Below, in pieces: positions 17,890 through 27,872 of a stretch of DNA of 64,000 nucleotides (its first letter is position 1; each line of letters starts with the position of its first letter). The DNA comes from Planctomycetota bacterium (GTDB lineage Bacteria > Planctomycetota > UBA1135 > JACQFD01). The stretch spans positions 59,278 through 123,277 of the forward strand of contig JAEUHX010000037.1 of NCBI GenBank assembly GCA_016792805.1. The letters run 5' to 3'. The position numbers were made by a program, and so were the translations under genes. Below the pieces are notes generated by a model. That model saw only the letters and a program-made list of their open reading frames with translations. It did not search any database and was not told where the DNA came from.

Positions 17890-20766
17890 TTACAGCGATC
17901 GGACGAACTGGATCATCGCGTTGATGTCGTCGTCCACGTTCGTGGACGAGAGGAACTGCTGCACATTCGTGCCGCGCAGGTCGTGCTGCGTGTTGAACAG
18001 CTTGTTCAGCGCGGGGAACGGCTGGCTCAGCGGGTCGATCATCGAGCGAATGTCTCGAACCGCGTGGTCGTGGAAGTAGGGACCCGTGAAGAGCACACCC
18101 AGCTTCGTCGGAACGTTGAACTTCGCGTCCTCGCGGCCGAAGACCTGCGGCGTGCCCGGGTTGATCAGGCTGTCGCAGTCCACGCTGTTGGGGTCGTCGC
18201 GGGTGAAGCTGCCATCGCCGTCCGCATTCATCGGCGTGTAGGACTCGATGTCCGAGATCCCGTCGCCGTTGCGGTCGATGATGAGGCCGCCCGAATCGGA
18301 GAGGTTCACGCCCGAGTTCACGTTCTGCATCGACTCGCCCATGATGCTGTCGCGCAGCACAATGCACGGGTCTTGATGCGCCTCGTCGAAGTTGGGGTCG
18401 AGAATCTTGATCCGGTCATTGGTGAACCAGCCCGGATCACCGCTCGGGAACTGAGTCACGTGGCACGACGCGCAGTTGGAATTGCGGAACGTCGGATTGA
18501 GCCCCGTGTCGTCGATTCCGAAGAAGAGGTCGCGCCCGAACTTCGCCTGGGCCGAGAGCTGGCCGTTGACAATGTTGGGGTTGAGCGGCACGGGGAGCTT
18601 CTCGGCGTAGGCGATCAGCCCCTCCTGTTCCGCATCGGTGAAGAGTCCATTACCGCCGTTCTCGCCGCCGAACATCGGTCCGGTCTCGCCCACGTTCACG
18701 CGGCTCGCCTTCCAGAGAAGGAGGCCGGTACGACGGATGCCGCCGTACATCGCGATCGTGGAGCGCGGGCCGTTCGGTCGGGCCCAAACGCTGCCGTCCT
18801 CGCCGCCCTCGAAGTGGCACGACTCGCACGAATTGTTGAAATCGCCGGTCGTCTGGGAGCGCGACGCGTCGGCAAAGATCTCTTCGCCGATGATCTCGGG
18901 CTGAGTGAACAGATCGGCGCCGGGAGCGATATACGGGTGCAGCGTGCCCGACGGATTGCCCACCACGCCGGTCGAATAGCTGACCTTCAAGATTCCGAGG
19001 TCGCGGGAGGTCTCGTTGTTCACGAGGAGGCCCGCCGTATCATTGAGGCTGTTCTCGTCGACCACCAGCATGCCGGTCGGCTTGTCGCCGACGACGCGGG
19101 CAGGATCGAAGGGCGTGTGATTCTTGTCGAGCTGTGTGGGGCTCGGCGTCGAATCGCGGCGCGGAGTGATCTCCATCCACTGGGGCTTCGCTCCCGTGGC
19201 GTCGAAGACGGCGATGTCCTCGGAGCCGCGAGAGAGCACCATGGCGCGCGAGCCGTCGCCACTGAACTCCACTCGGCTCGGATGCCCGAGGCGCACCGGG
19301 AGCGTGCTCGCCGGAATGGCCCCGGATGCGGGGCCGAGAATGGCGCGCGCAGCATTGGTGTACTGAAGCGGCGTCACGGCGCCGTCACCCACCTTCGCCT
19401 GGAAGTAGAGCGAGAGCCCGGCGATCCCCGCAAGATTGGGAATCGCGAGATTCACTGTTCCGGTTCCGCCCGGCCCGAGGTTCCCGGTGGCCAGCGTTCC
19501 AGACGGAAGGATGAGCGCCACAGTGCCGAGCATCGAAGGCGTCGCATCCTCTTGGCGGCCGACGTAGACCTCGAACGGCATTCCGGGACGTCCATGCTCG
19601 ATCAGGAGCGAATAGGTCGACCCGAGAGCCGGAAGCGAAGTCGCGCGGAGTGTTGCCTCGCGGCGGAACACCTGGCCCGTCGTGAGCCCGTAGTGCACCG
19701 TCTCCGTCGGAAGCGCTGGAACGGTCCAGCTGAACTCGATGCGATCGGACCCATCGGTCTGGCCCGGACCGAATTGGAACGACTCCGTGGTGAGATCAAT
19801 AATCGAGACCGCGGGATACACGCGGTTCGCGAAATCGCCCGGCTGGAAGCCGATGTTCACATCGTGGTTCACGTTGTGAAGCACATGCGGAACCCAAGCT
19901 TTCGTGCCGTCCGGCGTGATGGCGATGTCGTCGAGGAACTTCGAGGTTCCTTGCGAAAGCGCGGCCGTGACCGGCGTCGGATTATTGAAACTATCGAAGG
20001 CGTATTTGTTTAGGTTGATGCCCTTCACCAAGGACATACCCGTCGGGACGCCCGAGCCGTTCAGGCTAAGGGCGATCACCGAAACGAATCCCGATCGCTC
20101 GTGGGTCACGTACGCGCGGTCGCTCGTGCTCTTGATCGCGATGGCGCGCGGCCCCTCGAAGTCGGCAAGGAAATCATTATTGGTATCGAGGTCGGCGTAG
20201 GTCTTCCCGACCGGCGGGAAGTCGAGGTTCGTCTCGTACTGGAACGACGCCACGACCGTGTCCGTCGCCGGATCGATGACCGAGAGCGAATCCGACCGAT
20301 AATTGGTCACCAACAGATACTTGCCGTTGGGAGCGAGCGCGATGCCAAACGGCTCGGTGCCAATCCCGGACGTGATCGTCTGCACCACCTGGCGCGTCGC
20401 CGTGTCGACGACCGAGACCGAGCCCTGGATCTCCGAGCCGGTGTACTCCAGGATGGTCTTGTCGAGCGCCACGTTGCCGCGCTGATTGGTGATGTATGCC
20501 TTCGTGCCTGAGGCATTGAATGCAATATTTCGAGGGCTGGTGCCGAGGGGAACGGTCGCGAGCACCGCGCCGGTCTTCCGATTCATGACAACAACGGCGT
20601 TGTTGTCTTTGTTAACGACCCAAACCTCGTTCGCCGCAGCAGGATTCTGCGCCAGGGAACGGTTCTTGGTCGGCTGGGGCGTCGTCGGAGCCGCGACGAG
20701 CCAGGAAGCGGATGCCGCAGACGCTGCAAGCGCGACGGCACCAGTAAGAAGCCAACGGGAATTCAT
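17890..20766 (-). CDS. Secreted YVTN beta-propeller fused to a di-haem c-type cytochrome domain
   Basis: The 958-residue protein has a clear Sec signal peptide (MNSRWLLTGAVALAASAASA). Residues about 45-330 contain YVTN/NHL-like beta-propeller blades (NEVWVVNKDNNAVVVMNR; GKYLLVTNYRSDSLSVIDP). The C-terminal half carries two haem-attachment motifs, CESCH at 647-651 and CASCH at 765-769, and ends with NVPTKLGVLFTGPYFHDHAVRD, a segment typical of MauG/bacterial cytochrome c peroxidase relatives. It should act outside the cytoplasmic membrane, as a peroxidase-like or electron-transfer protein attached to a propeller docking module. No haem partner genes flank it. Between propeller and cytochrome there is a beta-rich insert of about 150 residues of unknown type. 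Confidence 0.88.
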   Translation of the reverse strand: MNSRWLLTGAVALAASAASASWLVAAPTTPQPTKNRSLAQNPAAANEVWVVNKDNNAVVVMNRKTGAVLATVPLGTSPRNIAFNASGTKAYITNQRGNVALDKTILEYTGSEIQGSVSVVDTATRQVVQTITSGIGTEPFGIALAPNGKYLLVTNYRSDSLSVIDPATDTVVASFQYETNLDFPPVGKTYADLDTNNDFLADFEGPRAIAIKSTSDRAYVTHERSGFVSVIALSLNGSGVPTGMSLVKGINLNKYAFDSFNNPTPVTAALSQGTSKFLDDIAITPDGTKAWVPHVLHNVNHDVNIGFQPGDFANRVYPAVSIIDLTTESFQFGPGQTDGSDRIEFSWTVPALPTETVHYGLTTGQVFRREATLRATSLPALGSTYSLLIEHGRPGMPFEVYVGRQEDATPSMLGTVALILPSGTLATGNLGPGGTGTVNLAIPNLAGIAGLSLYFQAKVGDGAVTPLQYTNAARAILGPASGAIPASTLPVRLGHPSRVEFSGDGSRAMVLSRGSEDIAVFDATGAKPQWMEITPRRDSTPSPTQLDKNHTPFDPARVVGDKPTGMLVVDENSLNDTAGLLVNNETSRDLGILKVSYSTGVVGNPSGTLHPYIAPGADLFTQPEIIGEEIFADASRSQTTGDFNNSCESCHFEGGEDGSVWARPNGPRSTIAMYGGIRRTGLLLWKASRVNVGETGPMFGGENGGNGLFTDAEQEGLIAYAEKLPVPLNPNIVNGQLSAQAKFGRDLFFGIDDTGLNPTFRNSNCASCHVTQFPSGDPGWFTNDRIKILDPNFDEAHQDPCIVLRDSIMGESMQNVNSGVNLSDSGGLIIDRNGDGISDIESYTPMNADGDGSFTRDDPNSVDCDSLINPGTPQVFGREDAKFNVPTKLGVLFTGPYFHDHAVRDIRSMIDPLSQPFPALNKLFNTQHDLRGTNVQQFLSSTNVDDDINAMIQFVRSL

Positions 20767-21467
20767 CGGGAAGAAACCAGAAGGGAGGCTCTTTCGCTGG
20801 CCGAATCCCGAAGCCCGAAGGCCCCAAGGGATGGGCGGAAAGCGTCAGAGAGCAGCGGAGGGGAAATTGGCTCGGATCGCGACCGGCGGGGAGCCGGCTT
20901 TGACCCACAGCGCGTCGGGAGGTGAATTCTGAAATGGAGAGGAGCTGGAGCTACGCGCCCGGCTTCAGGGATCCGCCGAAGCAGAGCTCCGGCTGTCCAA
21001 AAAGCACGGTCGTAAGCTACCCCGCACCGTTGGAGACGGGAAACGGCGCGCAAAATATCTCCCGTCCAATTCTTGCCCCGATCCTACGGCGACCCGAGGA
21101 ACGCATGGGCCGCAGTCGCCCCGGTCGCAAACCCCATCGAGAGGGTGATCTCAGGACGAGCGCCAAGCGGACGGGCGATCGAAGTTCAAAGGCCCCAAGA
21201 AGGCGGCGAATTCGCCACCCCCTTGGGGTTGGAACGACAGGAGACAGACGAGAATCAGACAGGAGTCACAGACTCAGCCACGTCCGCGGTCGGGCAAGCA
21301 TTGCGCCCAAGCCGCAGGTCCTGGGCGCATTGCTCGCCGATCGAAGTCGATGGGCTGAGCCGTCCATGGGAGGCAACGCCTATGCCTTCCGGTTCCGTAG
21401 TTTTTAAGCTCTTGGCGCTACCGAACTTGAGGTTGTCCCCCTCCTCAGGTTCGAAACTCAAGAGTGT
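20767..21467. other. 701-base intergenic region, no supportable gene
   Basis: This stretch lies between the start of the cytochrome gene and the end of the giant fusion gene, both on the minus strand. Short open frames here look like chance. It holds two inverted repeats (21193-21228, listed separately, and 21302-21309 with 21322-21329). It must contain the cytochrome promoter, but I could not place one convincingly. Confidence 0.5.
21193..21228 (-). terminator. Nested hairpin, possible terminator of the fusion-kinase transcript
   Basis: CCCCAAG (21193-21199) pairs with CTTGGGG (21222-21228), and an inner GGCGAATTCGCC palindrome sits at 21205-21216. On the minus strand it is followed by CCTTTGAA, a weak T run. 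It lies 240 bases past the stop, so it could also be a structured 3' region. Confidence 0.35.
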
Positions 21468-24400
21468 TCAATTTTTGGACAGTCGAGCCAGCAGCCCCAA
21501 ACGCTTCACCTTCCAGTAGAGCGTCGACCGCGGCATCCGCAGATAGCGCGCCGCAACGGCCATGCGTCCGCGCGCACGCTCCAATGCCTGCACGATGGAA
21601 TCTCGCTCATAAGCCTCGCGTTGGCGCGAGAAGCTTCCGCCCCCCGAAACTCCGACCGCAAGCCCCAATGCGTCGAGAGCGAGATCGCTGCGCCCCACCA
21701 GCCGGAGATCGCACGCACACCAACGCGCCACCTCGGCGCGCAGCTGTCGGACATTGCCGCTCCACGGCGCCTCCATCAGCGCACGGAGCGCGGCGGCGCT
21801 TGGCTTCGGCCCCGCGGATTCGCCGCGCAGCTCGGTCACAAAAAGATCGATGAGCGCGGGAATGTCCTCGCGCCTCTCGCGCAGCGGCGGCACATCGATC
21901 ACGATGCCTCGGACGCGATAATACAAATCGGGCCGGAAGGCTCCCGCAGCCGCCTTGGATTCCAAATTTTCCGCTGTCGTGGAGATGAGTCGAAATCGCA
22001 GCGGAATCGTTGCCGTTCCGCCGAGACGCCGGATCTCTCGGCTCTCGAGCGCTCGGCGCAGCGACCGCTGCAGATCGAGGGGCAACAAATCAATCGCGTC
22101 AAGGACCAGCGTTCCCCCGTCGGCACGCTCCAGGAGGCCCGGCCTTGAGGACTCGGCGCCGGAGTATGCGCCGCGCTCGACGCCGAAAAGCTCTGCCTCG
22201 GCGAGCGTCGGTGCGAGTGCGCCGCAATCCACTAAAACCCAGGGCTTTCCGGGAGCGGCCGATTCATGAATTCTTCGCGCCACGAGTTCCTTGCCCGAGC
22301 CCGTCTCGCCGACGATGAGGACGGGGAGGTCGCTCGCGGCGGCGCGCGCGATAGCGCGGCGAAGCTTGCGGACCGCAGGGGAGGTGCCGTGCAGCGCGGC
22401 AGCCCCTTCGGCGATCGGACCTGCTCGCTCCAACTGAGCCAGCTCGCCTCCCCGCGAAGAGGCCACAGAAACGCCTGGACCGAGCGCGAGCGACGCCACG
22501 GTCGCCAGCGCGCGCAGCGCCCCCCGGTCGCGCTCGTCGAAGCGGCGCTCCAGCAGGGAAGCGTCGGCCACGAGCGCACCCACGATCGCTCCCTCGTGGA
22601 GCAGCGGCTCCGAGATCCAGGCTCGCCGCCGGTGCATCGGGACTCCCTGCGGCCCAACGAGTCCGAGCCTCGCGGCGCGCAGCTCCTCGATCGGCGCTTC
22701 GAGCGGGGCGCGCGGGCGCGCCGCCGACGCTGCCACCCAAGCGCCCCCGCGGCGGTCGAGGAGAAGATGCACGCGCTCGGCGCCGAGCAGATCGAGGGCG
22801 GCGCGCGCAAGCCGCTCCGCGGCGCTCGTCACGGCGCGTCCTTCGACCAACTCGCGGCCGAGATGGTGTATGCGTTCATACAGATCTCCCGTGCCGTCCG
22901 GCCGCCGCCGAGAATCCACAATTCGGCGCACCTCCGCGGTCCAGCGCTGTACGTCGGCCCCAGGCCGAGCCGATTCGTCGGCGTGGGCTGGAATCGAGGC
23001 GAGGTCTTCCTCTGCGAGAGCTGCGCAAGCAATGGCCGCGAAATCGCGCCTTCCGAGCAATGCCGCGCGCGCGAGCCCCTGGAGGTCGTCGGCGCGCTCA
23101 GCGGGTCGTGCGAGCCGGTCGTCGATGCGCAGCGCCGCGAGGAAGTGCCGCTCAGCACCCTTCGAGTCGCCAGCCGCGAGAGCCGCTTCGCCGAGAGCGG
23201 CCCGCAGGTCGGAGAGTTCCGGGTAGCGCCGAAGATACAAAAACGCGCGCTCCGCGACCGAGAGCCATCGGCTCGTCGGATGAAGGCGCCCGCTCGCGAG
23301 CGCAGTGCGCGCCAGGCCGAGGCTCGCGCGAAATCGGGTCTCGGCGGCGAGCCCGCGGCCGCGCCCGGCCCGTCGGAGTGATTTCAAATAGTAACGTCTC
23401 GCAGCTTGGAGCCTCCGGCGCACGCGGAAGTGTTCCCCAAGGTCACAGTAACTCCGGGCGACGGCGGCCCGCGAGCCGAGCGCCCGGGCCATCGCCAGCT
23501 CTGCCCGCGCCGAAATGAGCGCACTGGCGACATCGCCTGCGCGGAATCGGTCGAGGAATCGAAGGTGCTCGCGCGAGAGACGCGAGACGGTGGTTCCCGA
23601 TGCGGGATGAGTGGCATCGGCCGCGTCGAAGAGCCTCCGCGCGCGGCGATGACGCCCCTGCTGCGATTCCAGGTGTCCGCGAAGCGACATGGCCGCCTGC
23701 GAGTGGGCCCGTGTTCGGCGCATCTCGGCCAGCGCACTTCGAACCAATAAAAGCGCCTGCGCACGATCGCCGCGGGCCGCGTGCGCCCAGGCGAGCTCGA
23801 GCTCGAGGTCGGTGAGCGCTCCTTGAAGCCCGAGCGCCCGAGCCGCCGAGCGCGCGACGCCAAGTCGCCGACGCGCGAGCGGATAGTCCCCCATGGCGAG
23901 CGCCCAGCGCCCTTCCTCGAGCGACGCGGCGACGCGCGCCGGAGAGAGGCCTGCCGCCATCGCCGCAGAGCGGGCGCGGCGTAGCCAGCGATGGGCACCC
24001 TCGAGCTGGTTGAGGCGCCGCGCACAGGCGGCAATGGTGACGCAGGCAAATGCAACCTCCGCACCCGAGCGGGCGCGGCGCGCATGGCGAAGCGCGCGCC
24101 GTGCGAGCGTCAGCGCACGGCGAGTTCGGCCGCGCTCGAGCTCGATCTCCGCGGCGCGCCGGGTCAGCGAGGCGCGCGGCGCGCCGGAGGCTTTGGCGGC
24201 GCGATTCGCCGATCGCAGGCGAGCCATGGCGGGCGCAAGCGCACCGCGGCGTTGGTGGGCGGCGGCCAAGTGCTCGTCAGCGGCGGCTTGGAGATCGAGG
24301 AGCCCTTCGCGCTCGGCCGATCGCGACGCCGCCTCGAGTGCCGGTGTCGCCCGGCGCACATCTCCCGATGCAAATAATCCGAGCCCATAACGGCAAGCAC

Positions 24401-26639
24401 ACGCGATGCGCAGCCGCGCATCGGCCACGCCCGAATCCAACAATTCTCGAAGCAACAAAACGCGCTCCTCGAGGCGCGGACCGAGGAGCGCGGCTTCCGG
24501 CTCGCGGAGCAGCGCCCGGGCGGCGGCATCGGAGTCGCCGGCCCGATGCCATTGGCGAGCGATGTCGAGGGCGTCGGCCGCCTGGGGATCGACTCCCTGC
24601 TCGAGCGCGAGCGCCAGCTCCCGATGGAGCACGCGCCGCTCCCGCTCGGGGATCCCGTGAGCCACCGCTTCGGCCAGAAGCGCGTGCGCGATCTCGAAGC
24701 GCTCCTCGCCGCCGCGCACAAATCTCCTCAAGAATCCCCGTTGAAACAGATCCTGGAGCGCGCCGGCCAGCTCGTCGCCGTCGGACGCGCCGAACGCCGA
24801 AGACCAGCGATGGGTGATCGGGCGCCCGAGGACCGCCGCGATGCGAAGCCAGCGCTCGCTCGAAGGTGACAAATCGCGCAGGCGCTCCTGGACGAGTGCG
24901 CGAAGATCGGCCCCGGCACGCCGAGCTCCCTGCGCATCGACCTCCCAGCGCCCCTCGCGCCAGCGCACGAGGCCGCGCGCAATCCACGAGCGGATCGTCT
25001 CCTCAAGCAGGAATGGGTTGCCTCCCGCGGTCTGCGCGAGGAGATCAACAATTCCCGCGCCTTGACGGCCCGCGCCGAAAATTGTCGCAACGAATTCTTG
25101 GATCTCTTTTTGTGAAAACTCCCGCAGGCTCAGCCGTGCGACGGCGGCTCCGCGCGGTGCCGGCTCAAGCCACGGGGCGAGTGATGCGGGAGCCTCGAAT
25201 CCAGGACGCAGCGAAATGCACACAAGAATCCGCCTCGGTCCGCCGGCCATGCGCTGGCTGTGCACGCCAGCCAAAAACGATGTGAGCGCCGCCGCGGCCG
25301 GCCCTGCGATGCGGTGCACGTCCTCGAGCGCGACGACGATCGGCTGGCGCGAAGCCGCCTCGCGCACGGCGGCTGCCGCGCGCTCTCCAAGCTCGTCGGG
25401 CGGCTCGCTCGGATCGCCGCCGTGGCCGGTGGCAAGTCCGGTCTGCGCGTCGGCGGCGCGGAGCCATTTGTCACATTCGGAACGAAGAGCGGAATCCTCT
25501 CCGGCGAGGAGCGCGAGCCGGCGCATCACCTCCGCGATCGGCTCGAGCGGATGCTGCGGCCCCTCCGCGAGCCGTCCCTCGAGGAAGAGGCCGCCGCGCA
25601 GACGCACGTGTTGGCGGAGCTCGGAGAGCATTCGTGACTTCCCGACGCCGCCCGCTCCCTCCAGGATCACGGGACCGACCGGCCCGCGCCCCGAGAAGCA
25701 GGCGCGGAAGCGCGCGGCGAGCCATCGCAGCTCGCGCCTTCTTCCCACAAATTCGTTTTGTGTAAACGCGAAGGGAGAAAGCCGCGGCGGCCGGCGGCGC
25801 GCGGCTCGCGGCGATCCGGACGCTTCGAGAGCGGCGAGGAGATCGCGCGCGGAGGCGAGCGAGTGGGACGGATTCTTGGCCAGCAATTGCACGACGAGAT
25901 CGTCGAGCGCGCGGGGAATCTGCGGCGCGTGCGTGCTCGGCGGAGGAGGCAGTAATTCCAAGTGCGCGCGCACGGTCTCCGCGGCGTCTCGCCCAAGGAA
26001 CGGGTTGCGCCCGGAGAGGGCTTCATACAAAACGACGCCGAGCGAATACAAATCGGCGCGGTGGTCGACGGGATCGCCGCGCAGGATCTCGGGGGCCGTG
26101 TAGGCGAACGAGCCGGCGTCGCGGTCGGTCTCCTCGATTTGTGGCACCGCGAGCCCAAGGCCGGCCAGAATGGGCTCGTCGTTGCGGTCCAGAAGGATGC
26201 GCGCGGGGCGCACGTCGAGATGCAACAATCCGCGCTGGTGCAGGTGGTCGAGTGCCTCACAAATACCTCGCGCCGCCTTGCGCACGAGCTCGACGCTCGC
26301 GAGCGGCCCCGCAGTGTCTTGCGCCTCGCGGACGCGCTCGAGGAACCCGCGTCCCTCGGGAAGCTCCACAACGAAGTAGGGTGCGCCTTCGGCGGGCTCC
26401 GACCGGAGGGCCACGACGGGGGTAAGCCGCGGATGGCGCAGGCGCGCGAACGCCTCGACGCGGGCCATCTCCTCGCGCACCGCCTCGTCGCGAAGCCCCG
26501 CCGCCACGAGCGTGAGCATGCACCGACGCTCCGGGGAGAGCCGGTCCTCGACGAGGTAGGTGCCGGCGCCGAGCTCCTCGCTGAGGTCGCGCAGGACGCG
26601 AAAGCGGCTCGGGATTTCGGGGCTCGGCGGCGGCGTCAC
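21468..26639 (-). CDS. Pseudokinase-STAND ATPase-TPR-GAF-sigma54 AAA-Fis fusion regulator
   Basis: The 1723-residue single protein has six modules. (1) Residues about 10-275: a Ser/Thr-kinase fold in which the catalytic loop is H140-L-D-V-R-P-A-R and the DFG site reads AGLG, and no ATP lysine is evident, so a pseudokinase. (2) About 300-690: AAA/STAND-type ATPase with Walker A GAGGVGKS (K334). (3) About 700-1150: arginine-rich TPR-like repeats. (4) About 1255-1410: GAF-like sensor. (5) About 1420-1640: sigma54-activator AAA+ domain with Walker A GETGSGKE (K1450), GAYSGA in place of GAFTGA (1490-1495), and Walker B LDAID where the usual Glu is A1515. (6) About 1665-1715: Fis-type helix-turn-helix. 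It probably senses through modules 1-4 and acts on sigma54 promoters, but both signature enzymatic sites at the ends are altered. Confidence 0.9.
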   Translation of the reverse strand: MTPPPSPEIPSRFRVLRDLSEELGAGTYLVEDRLSPERRCMLTLVAAGLRDEAVREEMARVEAFARLRHPRLTPVVALRSEPAEGAPYFVVELPEGRGFLERVREAQDTAGPLASVELVRKAARGICEALDHLHQRGLLHLDVRPARILLDRNDEPILAGLGLAVPQIEETDRDAGSFAYTAPEILRGDPVDHRADLYSLGVVLYEALSGRNPFLGRDAAETVRAHLELLPPPPSTHAPQIPRALDDLVVQLLAKNPSHSLASARDLLAALEASGSPRAARRRPPRLSPFAFTQNEFVGRRRELRWLAARFRACFSGRGPVGPVILEGAGGVGKSRMLSELRQHVRLRGGLFLEGRLAEGPQHPLEPIAEVMRRLALLAGEDSALRSECDKWLRAADAQTGLATGHGGDPSEPPDELGERAAAAVREAASRQPIVVALEDVHRIAGPAAAALTSFLAGVHSQRMAGGPRRILVCISLRPGFEAPASLAPWLEPAPRGAAVARLSLREFSQKEIQEFVATIFGAGRQGAGIVDLLAQTAGGNPFLLEETIRSWIARGLVRWREGRWEVDAQGARRAGADLRALVQERLRDLSPSSERWLRIAAVLGRPITHRWSSAFGASDGDELAGALQDLFQRGFLRRFVRGGEERFEIAHALLAEAVAHGIPERERRVLHRELALALEQGVDPQAADALDIARQWHRAGDSDAAARALLREPEAALLGPRLEERVLLLRELLDSGVADARLRIACACRYGLGLFASGDVRRATPALEAASRSAEREGLLDLQAAADEHLAAAHQRRGALAPAMARLRSANRAAKASGAPRASLTRRAAEIELERGRTRRALTLARRALRHARRARSGAEVAFACVTIAACARRLNQLEGAHRWLRRARSAAMAAGLSPARVAASLEEGRWALAMGDYPLARRRLGVARSAARALGLQGALTDLELELAWAHAARGDRAQALLLVRSALAEMRRTRAHSQAAMSLRGHLESQQGRHRRARRLFDAADATHPASGTTVSRLSREHLRFLDRFRAGDVASALISARAELAMARALGSRAAVARSYCDLGEHFRVRRRLQAARRYYLKSLRRAGRGRGLAAETRFRASLGLARTALASGRLHPTSRWLSVAERAFLYLRRYPELSDLRAALGEAALAAGDSKGAERHFLAALRIDDRLARPAERADDLQGLARAALLGRRDFAAIACAALAEEDLASIPAHADESARPGADVQRWTAEVRRIVDSRRRPDGTGDLYERIHHLGRELVEGRAVTSAAERLARAALDLLGAERVHLLLDRRGGAWVAASAARPRAPLEAPIEELRAARLGLVGPQGVPMHRRRAWISEPLLHEGAIVGALVADASLLERRFDERDRGALRALATVASLALGPGVSVASSRGGELAQLERAGPIAEGAAALHGTSPAVRKLRRAIARAAASDLPVLIVGETGSGKELVARRIHESAAPGKPWVLVDCGALAPTLAEAELFGVERGAYSGAESSRPGLLERADGGTLVLDAIDLLPLDLQRSLRRALESREIRRLGGTATIPLRFRLISTTAENLESKAAAGAFRPDLYYRVRGIVIDVPPLRERREDIPALIDLFVTELRGESAGPKPSAAALRALMEAPWSGNVRQLRAEVARWCACDLRLVGRSDLALDALGLAVGVSGGGSFSRQREAYERDSIVQALERARGRMAVAARYLRMPRSTLYWKVKRLGLLARLSKN

Positions 26640-26670
26640 GTCGCCATCCTCTCCGAGAGGAACGCCACAG

Positions 26671-26699
26671 AAAACCGGCGGGCTCCCCGTTGGGGAGCC
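26671..26699 (-). terminator. Rho-independent terminator of the small kinase gene
   Basis: On the minus strand, GGCTCCCC and GGGGAGCC form an eight-base stem (26681-26688 with 26692-26699, three-base loop), followed a few bases later by TTTT (26671-26674). It sits just past the stop at 26713 and before the start of the fusion regulator, so the two kinase-like genes are probably transcribed separately. Confidence 0.7.
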
Positions 26700-26712
26700 G
26701 GCGGGTGGGTTC

Positions 26713-27639
26713 CTACGCTTTGCGTAGGAATGCCGTCAGGTCGTCGCGCAGCCCCTCGAGACCGTACTCCGGGACTGTCAGGCAGCGGTGCACGATCTTC
26801 TCGAGCTCCGGCGGCGCGTTGGGATTGAGCTCCCGCGGCGGCACGTAGGAGAGGAAGTACGACAGCGAAAGGCGCACCGTCTCGCCGCCGGTGTTGTTGC
26901 CCGCGTACTCCCAGGGGACCTGGTCGAACGGGAGCGTACCTGTAAGAATTTCATACAGCGTGATGCCGATGGCCATCACGTCGGCCGAGCTGTCGCGCAG
27001 CAGCAACGGATTATAATTGAGCGTCGCGGGATGCGGTCCGACGGCTGTCGCCGGCACCGGGTCAATCATCACCACAGTTCCCTGCGGCTTGATCACAATA
27101 TTCTCCGGCTTCAGATCGCCGTGGCGCGCCATCTCGCCGGCGGCGCGAAGCCGCTCGAGAGCGCGCACAATCGTAAGAAACCAATTGACGCGCACGCCCT
27201 CGAGCGCGCGGATCTTCTCGCGCAGCGTCTTCCCCTTGACGAGGTCGAGAACGAGCACGGGGCGCCCCTCGTAGCGGACGACGTCGCGCAAGGAAACGAG
27301 GTGCGGCGTGCGCACGCGGCGCAGCGCCTCGGCCTCGCCGAGCAGCAGGCGATCGATCTCCTTCTCGTCGAGGAAATCGACGCGCGCCGAGCCCCCTTCG
27401 AAGAAGACGGCGTCGGCCGGCGACTCGTCGGGCGAAATGGCGCCCGGGACGCGACGCGAGCTGAGCTCGGCCATGCGATCGACGAAGCGGCCCCCGCCGT
27501 TGCTATCGCCGAGCTTGAGCGCGACGCGCTCGCCATTTTCACAATTCTCGGCGGCGTACACGAGCGCAAAGCCACCGCGACCGAGGAACTCGGTGACTTT
27601 GTATTTCCCAATCAAGAGCCCGGCGTCGACCTGAATCAT
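26713..27639 (-). CDS. Small atypical Ser/Thr protein kinase
   Basis: The 308-residue protein is little more than a kinase domain, with no membrane segment. The glycine loop GRGGFALVY and K42 (VALKL) are intact. The catalytic loop reads HGDLKPEN (173-180), keeping the Asp and Asn but losing the Arg of HRD, and the magnesium site is IDPVP (D193) in place of DFG. Some 50 extra residues separate K42 from the helix-C region. HGDLKPEN with a non-DFG aspartate is known in RIO/ABC1-like and phosphotransferase relatives, so activity is plausible. ATG 27639 was chosen because the glycine loop begins twelve residues later; the upstream extension lies in repeat sequence. It is divergent from the first FG-GAP gene. 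Confidence 0.85.
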   Translation of the reverse strand: MIQVDAGLLIGKYKVTEFLGRGGFALVYAAENCENGERVALKLGDSNGGGRFVDRMAELSSRRVPGAISPDESPADAVFFEGGSARVDFLDEKEIDRLLLGEAEALRRVRTPHLVSLRDVVRYEGRPVLVLDLVKGKTLREKIRALEGVRVNWFLTIVRALERLRAAGEMARHGDLKPENIVIKPQGTVVMIDPVPATAVGPHPATLNYNPLLLRDSSADVMAIGITLYEILTGTLPFDQVPWEYAGNNTGGETVRLSLSYFLSYVPPRELNPNAPPELEKIVHRCLTVPEYGLEGLRDDLTAFLRKA

Positions 27640-27872
27640 CGAGGACTTTCCTTCTGGTGCGGGCGTGCCATCTCGTTTCGCATCGACCGCACGCTCCATC
27701 GGGCGCCCGCGAATGGCGACTTGAGGGCGCCCATGGCAAAGAGTTCCCGGGCAGGGGCGGCGCGGGCGGCTGGCTGCGATTCGGGGCCGCTGCTCGATCT
27801 GTGGGGTCGGCGCGGGCGGCTTCATCGTCTTCTGGCGAAGTGGGATTGGCGCGTGCGCTCTCCATATCTGAA

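Noticed and set aside
17719..20013. 764-residue plus-strand frame opposite the cytochrome gene
   Set aside because: The minus strand has a signal peptide, propeller blades and two haem motifs; the plus frame has low-complexity Arg/Val/Glu content and no domain.
21255..21461. 68-residue minus-strand frame just after the fusion regulator
   Set aside because: TTG start, poor codon fit for this GC-rich genome (AGC TTA AAA ACT), and no ribosome binding site.
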